NCBI RefSeq assembly: GCF_937927635.1
Contig: NZ_CALBRW010000038.1
Coordinates: 1-15,475, forward strand
Reading direction: 5' to 3'
DNA from: an uncultured Microbacterium sp.
Lineage (GTDB): Bacteria; Actinomycetota; Actinomycetes; Actinomycetales; Microbacteriaceae
Length of the DNA: 15,475 bases
Position 1 is the first letter of the stretch; each line of letters opens with the position of its first letter. Both the position numbers and the translations under genes were made by a program. A model generated the notes under the pieces. The model saw nothing but the letters and a program-made list of their open reading frames with translations. It had not been told where the DNA came from and ran no database searches. This document shows positions 6,547-11,783 of the stretch, piece by piece.

Positions 6547-6921
6547 ATGGGAACCCCGCACGACGTCGACCCGCTCGCCCTTGCCACACCCGCGCTGCTG
6601 CTGCTCTGGATCGCTGCGCTGCTCGCACTGCTGCTGTGGCGACGCCACATCCGCAACGCCCCGATCGCCGCCTACGCTGACATCCTGCGCCGCGCCTCTC
6701 GAGCTCGCCGCCACGCAGCCGCGATGATCGCCTGGCACATTCTGGGCGGCCTCGTCCTCCTCGGCGCGTTCGGGCTGCTGTCCTGGCCCGCCGCGGCCGC
6801 CGGCCTCCCGCTGCTGCTTATCCCCGCGTTCGGCATCCGCAAGTGGGCGCGCACCGCGCGCACACTCACCCGCATCCTGCACAGCCCCACCCCGCACACC
6901 CGCGCCCAGCTGCGCACCTGA
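6547..6921 (+). CDS. Small integral membrane protein (124 aa)
   Basis: Two hydrophobic regions are clear: residues about 10-31 (LALATPALLLLWIAALLALL) and a longer one about 59-95 (WHILGGLVLLGAFGLLSWPA and following), which may make one long or two short passes. Basic stretches (RRHIRN, RRASRARRHA, RKWARTARTLTR) lie between and after them, so the loops probably face the cytoplasm. No family recognised. The start has GGAGAGGACACCC just before the ATG. It lacks its own leader and follows the dprA-like gene by 58 bp with a hairpin between, so it is probably the second gene of that unit. Confidence 0.75.
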   Translation: MGTPHDVDPLALATPALLLLWIAALLALLLWRRHIRNAPIAAYADILRRASRARRHAAAMIAWHILGGLVLLGAFGLLSWPAAAAGLPLLLIPAFGIRKWARTARTLTRILHSPTPHTRAQLRT

Positions 6922-6940
6922 ACCAGGTCGTATCGGGAAC

Positions 6941-6991
6941 TTGCGGCACACCCCGACATGCACTAGTGTTGTGTATGTCAGATACACAACC
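6941..6991 (+). promoter_or_regulatory. Promoter/leader module L9, orphan (no gene follows)
   Basis: -35 TTGCGG (6941-6946), 17-bp spacer, -10 TAGTGT (6964-6969), 10-bp arms matching except the outermost pair (6967-6991), invariant element 6976-6990. No GGAGG and no start codon follow at the usual distance; the next module-linked gene starts at 7317 with its own module L10. Confidence 0.87.
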
Positions 6992-7188
6992 CAATAGCAG
7001 GGCAACACAGACCATCAGACCCGCGGGGATCGCGCCACCAGGACGATCCCCCCGGCAGGACGGGCACCAACACGCAGCCTGACGAGCGCTCGCCGCTCGC
7101 CGCTCGCCCGTCAATAGCAGCCGGCCTTTCGTCCTCCACCCGGCCCGCTGCCGGCGGGGGCGGCGTCCCTGACACCGCCGCCCCCGCC
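6977..7188 (+). ncRNA. Candidate untranslated RNA driven by L9
   Basis: A transcript starting near 6977 would run about 210 nt to a perfect 13-bp terminator stem (7153-7165/7176-7188). I find no open frame with a ribosome site. It contains a hairpin GGGGATCG (7025-7032)/CGATCCCC (7044-7051) with an outer CCG/CGG helix, and three tandem 7-mers CTCGCCG/CTCGCCG/CTCGCCC at 7089-7109. CAATAGCAG occurs near both ends (about 6992 and 7113). It could instead be the remains of a deleted gene. Confidence 0.45.
7153..7188 (+). terminator. Strong hairpin terminator (13-bp perfect stem)
   Basis: GGCGGGGGCGGCG (7153-7165) pairs with CGCCGCCCCCGCC (7176-7188), 10-nt loop. It ends the orphan L9 transcript. 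Confidence 0.8.
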
Positions 7189-7199
7189 CCTTCCGCCTC

Positions 7200-7217
7200 G
7201 TCTTCGTTCGCGAAGAC
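7200..7217. repeat. UUCG-tetraloop hairpin
   Basis: GTCTTCG (7200-7206) and CGAAGAC (7211-7217) enclose TTCG, a stable tetraloop in RNA. It is a probable second terminator element upstream of L10. Confidence 0.6.
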
Positions 7218-7247
7218 CTCCCCACATCACGGATGCGCCAGAGCCGC

Positions 7248-7298
7248 TTCCTCTTGTCCGCTCCATCTGATATTGTTCTGTATGTCAGATACACAACT
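7248..7298 (+). promoter_or_regulatory. Promoter/leader module L10
   Basis: -35 TTCCTC (7248-7253), 17-bp spacer, -10 TATTGT (7271-7276), invariant TGTCAGATACACAAC 7283-7297. The left arm has one change (TGTTCTGTAT), and the base after the element is T. AAGGAGGA and the ATG at 7317 follow. Confidence 0.85.
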
Positions 7299-7316
7299 AG
7301 ATCAAGGAGGATCAGC

Positions 7317-7538
7317 ATGCGCTGTCTCATTTGTGACCAGCCGAAGGTCATGTACATCCCCGCCGACGACGCCCCTGATGTCGGCCTGTACAGCTGCGAA
7401 TGCGGGTTCGAGATCGAAGGCCCCGCCGAGAACGCCGCCCGGCCCGCTCAGCCCACCCGCTCACCGCTCGGTCGGCCCACGCCGATCGCAGCTGCCCCGA
7501 TCGGACTGCTCGCGACCAGCGGCCCGTACCGACGCTGA
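7317..7538 (+). CDS. Zinc-ribbon-like small protein (73 aa)
   Basis: Four cysteines are arranged CLIC (residues 3-6) and CEC (27-29), i.e. CxxC-x20-CxC, as in a small treble-clef or zinc ribbon; zinc binding is inferred from the spacing. The remainder (30-73) is Pro/Ala-rich and probably unstructured. The start is fixed by AAGGAGGATCAGC before the ATG and by L10. It is the first gene of a unit with the gene at 7568, 29 bp downstream. The family is not recognised. Confidence 0.8.
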   Translation: MRCLICDQPKVMYIPADDAPDVGLYSCECGFEIEGPAENAARPAQPTRSPLGRPTPIAAAPIGLLATSGPYRR

Positions 7539-7567
7539 ATAGGCCACGAGAGATCCAGGAGACCGAC

Positions 7568-8029
7568 GTGAGCACCACCACAGAGCCCGGCGACACCCGA
7601 TCATCCGAAGTCACGTACATGGGCCGCCGGCCGCTGAGCACCGGCAAGATCGGCTACGCCTACGCCGACGACGACGCATCGCCGCGGTACTACAAGGCCG
7701 CCCTCGTGACCGGCGCACAGATCGGGCAGCGCATCACGCTCGAAGGCCCCGCCGACGACCCGAACGTGTACTACTCCAAGGGGCCGCGAGCCCCCCGCAT
7801 CACCGGTTTCGACGAGACGATCGACCGCGACACCCTCACCCGGTGGCAGGTTGCCGATCGAGCGGCCTACCAAGCCAAGGCCGACGCGGGCGCGAGCAAC
7901 AGAGCGGCGAAGCACGCCGCCCACATGGAGCACCACATCGAGGCGCTGACACAGGCCGCCCGCAACCTCACCGGCCCTCAGCGCGCAGCGTTCGCCCGTT
8001 ACGTCGAAGACCGCATCCGGGGGTGGTGA
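7568..8029 (+). CDS. Hypothetical 153-aa protein, second gene after L10
   Basis: GTG start preceded by CCAGGAGACCGAC; the same initiation string occurs before the gene at 11363. Residues 18-70 form a probable small beta domain (MGRRPLSTGKIGYAYADDD, then ALVTGAQIGQRITLEGP), and the C-terminal half is helical and basic (ASNRAAKHAAHMEHHIEALT near 115-134, RAAFARYVEDRIRGW at the end). No function is evident. Its 3' end faces the minus-strand nuclease pair with only 10 bp between. Confidence 0.78.
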   Translation: MSTTTEPGDTRSSEVTYMGRRPLSTGKIGYAYADDDASPRYYKAALVTGAQIGQRITLEGPADDPNVYYSKGPRAPRITGFDETIDRDTLTRWQVADRAAYQAKADAGASNRAAKHAAHMEHHIEALTQAARNLTGPQRAAFARYVEDRIRGW

Positions 8030-8033
8030 ACGT

Positions 8034-8050
8034 GGCGCCTCACCGGCGCC
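8034..8050. terminator. Short bidirectional hairpin between convergent genes
   Basis: GGCGCC (8034-8039) and GGCGCC (8045-8050) are self-complementary arms around TCACC, at the convergent junction of the 153-aa gene and the GIY-YIG gene. Confidence 0.45.
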
Positions 8051-8519
8051 GGTTCGCGAACGGCCACCCTCCGAACTGCTCGGCGAACGCGGCCCGATAG
8101 GCGATCTCGACATCCTCGGCGACCTGACCGGGCGTCTCCACCCACGCCACCAAGAGATCGCCGTGATCGGCCAACTGCCAGATCGACCGGCCGCCCTTGT
8201 GGCTAGAACCGCGACGGGCGTACTGCCGCAGTCTCGTGCGCAGCCCGCCGCTCTTCGCGTCGGCCTTGCCGATGTACACAACCGGCGTCCCGGTGATCCA
8301 GCGCCCCTGCAGGTCGTCGACGGCGTACACCGACCCGGCGCGAGCGACGGAGACCTCGAGAATCGTCGGCGGCGTCGACGCAGCGCGCAGCACGACATAG
8401 ATCCCAGGCCGCGGAGGAATGTCGACGGTCGGGATCTCGGCGAAGGTCACAAACCCGGTGAAACCGGCAGCTTCCAGCCCTTCGCGCGTCCAAGCGGCCG
8501 GCAGCGCGAGCGAGCTCAC
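8040..8519 (-). CDS. GIY-YIG nuclease family protein (159 aa)
   Basis: The two signature strands are present: GIY at residues 39-41 (RPGIYVVLRA) and YIG at 82-84 (PVVYIGKADAKSGGLRTRLR), with the conserved Arg of the following helix (R94/R96/R98) and a downstream segment EIAYRAAFAEQFGGWPFANR near 137-156 supplying the usual acidic residue region. GIY-YIG domains cut DNA using a divalent metal; here the target is unknown. The start is a GTG (8517-8519) overlapping the TGA of the upstream gene by 4 bp, so translation is coupled. The gene runs against the surrounding array and has no leader module, so the pair is probably a separately acquired and separately regulated unit. Confidence 0.88.
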   Translation of the reverse strand: MSSLALPAAWTREGLEAAGFTGFVTFAEIPTVDIPPRPGIYVVLRAASTPPTILEVSVARAGSVYAVDDLQGRWITGTPVVYIGKADAKSGGLRTRLRQYARRGSSHKGGRSIWQLADHGDLLVAWVETPGQVAEDVEIAYRAAFAEQFGGWPFANRRR

Positions 8520-9016
8520 GCGAGATCCTCATCGGTCGCCGGCGCCGGCGCGGCCGCCGGCACTCCGAACAGAGCAGCCGTGCGGCGCTCGAGCAGGTGA
8601 TGCTCGACGTCGCCGGCATGCAACGGCGCCTGGCCGACGCCTCGCGCCGGCCGCTGCTGCATGTACCAGTACAGCTGCCGGTTGCCTTTCGCGTTGTGCT
8701 GCTGCGCAAGCTCGCGCGCCTCGTCCCGGGTGAACAGCCACACCTGATCGGTGGACAACAGCGCCAGCGCGAGGATCTCCGCGCGCAGATCATCCGGGAA
8801 GTAGAACCCGACCGACAACGCCCCCTTGCCACCCGAGGGAGAGGGGGCCGTCTGGGTCTTGACCTGAACGGTGACAGCCTCGGCGCGCAGCGAGGAGTAG
8901 ACCACCAGGTCGATGCCCGAGTCCGTCGTCATCCTCGCCGAGTCGATGCCGAGCTTGAGAAGCCGGTACTGCACGAGCAGCTCGCCCGCTGCGCCGATGT
9001 GCTGAGTGGTGGTCAC
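8516..9016 (-). CDS. PD-(D/E)XK nuclease-like protein (166 aa)
   Basis: The N-terminal ~60 residues show the restriction-endonuclease-like core: GELLVQYRLLKLGID (E12), then DSGIDLVVYS (D36) and VTVQVKTQ (Q51, K53), i.e. E...D...QxK. This resembles the DUF4365 / intron-associated PD-(D/E)XK endonucleases. The middle part (LSVGFYFPDDLRAEILALAL, then TDQVWLFTRDEARELAQQ) is alpha/beta, and the C-terminus is helical. GTG start at 9016; no strong ribosome site is seen. It overlaps the GIY-YIG gene by 4 bp. A nuclease pair of this kind could be a restriction or anti-invader module, or a homing cassette; no partner methylase is visible here. Confidence 0.75.
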   Translation of the reverse strand: MTTTQHIGAAGELLVQYRLLKLGIDSARMTTDSGIDLVVYSSLRAEAVTVQVKTQTAPSPSGGKGALSVGFYFPDDLRAEILALALLSTDQVWLFTRDEARELAQQHNAKGNRQLYWYMQQRPARGVGQAPLHAGDVEHHLLERRTAALFGVPAAAPAPATDEDLA

Positions 9017-9064
9017 CGCGGCATCGTCTCACGCCGTCAATCACCCGCCGCAGCGAGCAGACCC

Positions 9065-9115
9065 TTGCCGATGTCATACCCGCCTGTTAGTGTTGTGCAT
9101 GTCAGATACACAACA
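9065..9115 (+). promoter_or_regulatory. Promoter/leader module L11
   Basis: -35 TTGCCG (9065-9070), 17-bp spacer starting ATGTC, -10 TAGTGT (9088-9093), invariant element 9100-9114, left arm TGTTGTGCAT with one change. CGGAGGA and the ATG at 9131 follow. It faces away from the start of the minus-strand nuclease pair, about 50 bp apart. Confidence 0.88.
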
Positions 9116-9130
9116 TATACGGAGGATGCA

Positions 9131-9550
9131 ATGACCATCACCGCCTGGATTGCCACCCACAGCGACGGCACGACCTGCACTGTCGCCACCACCACAGCGG
9201 ACTGCCCGCACAACCACGCGTACACGGTGCCGGCCGAAGCGCCGGGCACGAAGGGCCTGCTGATCACGACGACCGGCGAACTCGCGATCGCAGCGTTCGG
9301 TGAGCTCGAGGACTACCAGCGCGCGGTCGGCGGCTACATCGAGACCGTCAGCCTCGACGATCGCCACGATCTCATCGCCAACGAGGAGGGGCTGATCCAG
9401 CGCCTGCCGATGAACCTCCTCGCCAGCACGATCGCGAAGCGCCCACTCGTCGGGGACGTCGTGATCGTCGGGTTTGACGATGCCTCGGGCGACTTCGTCG
9501 ACGTCGACGACTCAATCGTCGACAGCATCCGCCGCACCCTCAGCGCGTGA
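9131..9550 (+). CDS. DUF3846 domain protein (139 aa)
   Basis: Residues about 60-125 fit the DUF3846 pattern: YQRAVGGYIETVSL (62-75), then LIANEEGLIQRLPMNLLAST (81-100), then GDVVIVGFDD (108-117). DUF3846 is a small domain of unknown function frequent in phages, plasmids and ICEs of actinobacteria and Firmicutes. The N-terminal 45 residues contain C16, C25, H27, H29, a possible metal site. The ATG at 9131 follows GGAGGATGCA. Its TGA overlaps the start of the Mom-like gene, so the two are translationally coupled under L11. Confidence 0.85.
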   Translation: MTITAWIATHSDGTTCTVATTTADCPHNHAYTVPAEAPGTKGLLITTTGELAIAAFGELEDYQRAVGGYIETVSLDDRHDLIANEEGLIQRLPMNLLASTIAKRPLVGDVVIVGFDDASGDFVDVDDSIVDSIRRTLSA

Positions 9551-10470
9551 TGCCCCAGCCGGCGTCGCCGACGTCCACCGCCTGCCAGCGGTGGACGCTC
9601 GGCCGGCACTCCTGGCGCCACGCCTCCGAAGGCGGGTTCGATCGCCGGCGGTTCACCGTCGCGGCGATACCCGAGGCACTCGCGCGCGCGTTCGTGTGCC
9701 GCCACCACTACAGCGCTTCCTACCCCGCCGCCCGCCTCGCGTGGGGCCTGTTCACCGACGACGAGGCCCTCGTCGACGACGGCCCTCTGACCGGGGTGGC
9801 CGTCCTGTCGGTGCCCATGCGCGCAGCCGTTCTCACCAACGTCTTCCCCGACCTCGAGCCGTTCACCGAATCGCTCGAGCTCGGCCGCTTCGTGCTCACC
9901 GACGCCGTGCCCGCGAACGCCGAATCCTGGTTCCTCGCGCAGGTCTGGCGCCAGGCTGCCGCGGCCAGCCTCCGCGGGGTGGTCACCTTCGCCGATCCTC
10001 TGCAGCGGCAGCGCGCGATCGCCGACGTCGATGAGGACGGCCAATCGGTCACCCGCGTCGAGACGATCACCCCCGGCCACGTCGGGGTGATCTACCAGGC
10101 CACCAACGCCGTCAGCCTCGGCCGCTCCACCGCCCGCACGATCAACTACGTCCCCTCCGCCGGGCTCGTCCTCCCCGAACGCACCCTCTCGAAGATCCGC
10201 ACCGGCGAGCAGGGCTGCGAAGCCGCAGAGCGCCACCTGGTGACCCTCGGCGCACGAGCCCGCCGAGCACACGAGGACACCCGCAGCTGGCTGCGCACAG
10301 CGCTCGAGGAGATCGGGACGCAGAAGATCCGCCACCCCGGCAACCACCGCTACGCCTGGGCGCTCGGCAACGCTCGCCAACGGCGCCGGCAGCTGATCGC
10401 GCTCGAGCGGACGCCCTACCCCAAAGCTGCCCGCGATCTCCTGCAGCACATCCCGTCGATCGGGGCTTGA
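9550..10470 (+). CDS. Mom-like DNA-modification protein (306 aa)
   Basis: Phage Mu Mom turns adenine in DNA into N6-carbamoylmethyl-adenine, which blocks many restriction enzymes; it has a GNAT-like fold. Recognition here rests on recall of actinobacterial proteins annotated as the Mom family, with these landmarks: CRHHYSASYPAARLAWGLF (50-68), SLELGRFVLTDAVPANAESW (108-127), VVTFADP (144-150), GHVGVIYQATNAVSLGR (176-192) and RHPGNHRYAWALG (261-273). It is larger than the Mu protein. The start could be the ATG at 9550 (overlapping the preceding TGA) or the GTG at 9547. No ribosome site is clear, in keeping with coupling. Expression would follow L11. The likely role is protecting the element DNA from host restriction. 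Confidence 0.75.
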   Translation: MPQPASPTSTACQRWTLGRHSWRHASEGGFDRRRFTVAAIPEALARAFVCRHHYSASYPAARLAWGLFTDDEALVDDGPLTGVAVLSVPMRAAVLTNVFPDLEPFTESLELGRFVLTDAVPANAESWFLAQVWRQAAAASLRGVVTFADPLQRQRAIADVDEDGQSVTRVETITPGHVGVIYQATNAVSLGRSTARTINYVPSAGLVLPERTLSKIRTGEQGCEAAERHLVTLGARARRAHEDTRSWLRTALEEIGTQKIRHPGNHRYAWALGNARQRRRQLIALERTPYPKAARDLLQHIPSIGA

Positions 10471-10517
10471 CCCCGCGCGCTCATCCGACTAGTGTTGTGC
10501 ATGTCAGATACACAACT
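10467..10517 (+). promoter_or_regulatory. Promoter/leader module L12
   Basis: -35 TTGACC (10467-10472), the best match to consensus in the set, overlapping the stop codon of the Mom-like gene; 17-bp spacer; -10 TAGTGT (10490-10495); invariant element 10502-10516; left arm TGTTGTGCAT; following base T as in L10. The next gene starts 164 bp downstream, unlike the short leaders elsewhere. Confidence 0.87.
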
Positions 10518-10679
10518 TAGGTCGACGGGGAGTTCTCGTCGACACGGCGAGCACTCTCCCGAGTGACACGCGACCGCGAGCCGGCCGGCACAGGCCCCGG
10601 CCCGCGGCCGCTCCACCCTCGCCGTCCGCGAACGGCCGGGGAACCGGCCTATATGCAGTGAGACCCGGGAGGTCACCCA
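10503..10679 (+). promoter_or_regulatory. Long structured leader between L12 and the exported nuclease gene
   Basis: About 177 nt precede the ATG. GTCGACG (10521-10527) can pair with CGTCGAC (10537-10543), while GGGAG (10528-10532) can alternatively pair with CTCCC (10556-10560), so two structures compete. A GTG-started 32-codon frame lies at 10563-10661, without a good ribosome site. TATATG at 10650-10655 could be a second -10 box. An attenuator is possible but unproven. Confidence 0.4.
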
Positions 10680-11348
10680 ATGAAGCTCACCCGCACCGCA
10701 GGCGCAGCCGCCGGCGTCGTCGGCATCGCCGCGGCCGCCGCGCTGCTGCTGTGGCCGGCCCCGCACGCCGGCGACAGCCTCTCCCCCGTCACGCTCCCCA
10801 CGGCGACTTCGACAACCGCACAGTCCTCCCCAATGTCTGCCGCGGCCGAGGAGTACTCGCGGGAGGAGTTCGGCCCTCGCTGGGCCGACGTCGACCGCAA
10901 CGGCTGCGACACCCGCAACGACATCCTCGGACGCGATCTCGTCGACGTCGTCCACAAGCCCGGAACCAACGACTGCGTCGTGCTCACCGGCATCCTGCAC
11001 GACCCATTCACCGGGGAGACGGTCACCTTCACCCGTGTCAACGAGGGCTACCAGCCCGTGCAGATCGACCACATCTTCCCTCTCGCGGTCGCCTGGTCAT
11101 CCGGCGCCGCCAGCTGGACGACCGAGCAGCGCACGCAGTTCGCGAACGATCCCGCCGACCTGCAGGCCACCACCGCCAACCAGGTGAAGGGAGACAGCAC
11201 CCCGAGTGAATGGCTGCCCACCGGCGCCGCGGCCTGCACCTACGCAACCCGCTACCTCGAGGTCACCGACACCTACGCCCTCGAGATCTCCGCAGCCGAC
11301 CTCAGCGCCCTCGACGAGGCGCTGACCCGCTGCCCGAGCACTCGATAA
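10680..11348 (+). CDS. Exported HNH-family nuclease (DUF1524 / GmrSD C-terminal type), 222 aa
   Basis: The N-terminus KLTRTAGAAAGVVGIAAAAA, then LLLWPAPHAG, is a signal peptide or single membrane anchor (residues about 8-30). A Ser/Thr-rich linker follows. The nuclease domain spans about 57-218: EEYSREEFGPRWADVDRNGC (57-76), the core QIDHIFPLAVAW (128-139, D130 and H131), NDPADLQATTANQVKGDSTP (156-175) and the last Cys at 218. C76/C99 and C186/C218 may form disulfides outside the cell. This is the common actinobacterial secreted HNH/DUF1524 nuclease; DNA cleavage is assumed from the family. GGGAGG precedes the ATG. Leader L12 and the gene spacing (14 and 13 bp to the next two genes) suggest a three-gene operon. 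The role may be degrading external DNA, or acting in transfer. Confidence 0.87.
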   Translation: MKLTRTAGAAAGVVGIAAAAALLLWPAPHAGDSLSPVTLPTATSTTAQSSPMSAAAEEYSREEFGPRWADVDRNGCDTRNDILGRDLVDVVHKPGTNDCVVLTGILHDPFTGETVTFTRVNEGYQPVQIDHIFPLAVAWSSGAASWTTEQRTQFANDPADLQATTANQVKGDSTPSEWLPTGAAACTYATRYLEVTDTYALEISAADLSALDEALTRCPSTR

Positions 11349-11362
11349 CCCAGGAGACCGAC

Positions 11363-11770
11363 ATGAGCCTCACCCTCCGGCGCATCAGCGACGAGACCGG
11401 CACCAACTACACCGACCTGTTCGCTGATCTCGACCCCGACAGCTTCGACCTGCTGCCCGGCGAGCTCGGCCCCCGCGGTGTCGACGCCATGGTCCCCAAC
11501 GCGCCCCACTCCCCCCGCGCCAACGCGGACGGCCCACTCGGGGCGGTCATCGTCCGGTGGATTCAGTCGCGGGTCGACACCCCTGCCGACCGATACGGCT
11601 GGCAGTACCTCGACGCCGCCGACGTCCACACCATCGCCTACCTCGACGACGCCAGCGGCGAGCTCGAGTTCATCAACATCTTCGGCCACGTCGAGCACGG
11701 CCGGCGCGGCTACCGACTGCGGACCATCGCCGACGCCCTCGGCCTGCTCATCGAGCACGACCTGCACTGA
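11363..11770 (+). CDS. Hypothetical 135-aa protein
   Basis: No family recognised. Polar N-terminus with an aromatic/acidic run (TNYTDLFADLDPDSFDLLPG, residues about 11-30); a middle portion with WIQSRVDTPADRYGWQYLDA; and a C-terminal part containing ELEFINIFGHVEHGRRGYRL that could be an antiparallel sheet plus helix. No Cys and no membrane segment. The start has CCAGGAGACCGAC before the ATG, the same string as at 7568. It lies 14 bp after the exported nuclease gene and 13 bp before the HTH gene, so it is the middle gene of that operon. Confidence 0.8.
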   Translation: MSLTLRRISDETGTNYTDLFADLDPDSFDLLPGELGPRGVDAMVPNAPHSPRANADGPLGAVIVRWIQSRVDTPADRYGWQYLDAADVHTIAYLDDASGELEFINIFGHVEHGRRGYRLRTIADALGLLIEHDLH

Positions 11771-11783
11771 GAGGACACCACCG

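Noticed and set aside
5532..6656. 374-codon minus-strand open frame opposite the dprA-like gene
   Set aside because: The plus-strand frame encodes a clear DprA domain; the minus frame is a Gly/Ala/Val-rich shadow crossing L8.
9334..10449. 371-codon minus-strand open frame opposite the Mom-like gene
   Set aside because: Shadow frame without ribosome site; the plus strand has the conserved motifs and coupling to DUF3846.
391..10517. CRISPR array or integron-type attC sites
   Set aside because: The repeats are spaced irregularly by whole genes and are locked to -35/-10 boxes and ribosome sites, so they are promoter/operator modules. No cas or integrase gene is seen.
10563..10661. 32-aa leader peptide gene
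   Set aside because: GTG start without a ribosome site, Arg/Pro/Gly-biased content as expected by chance; mentioned only within the leader entry.
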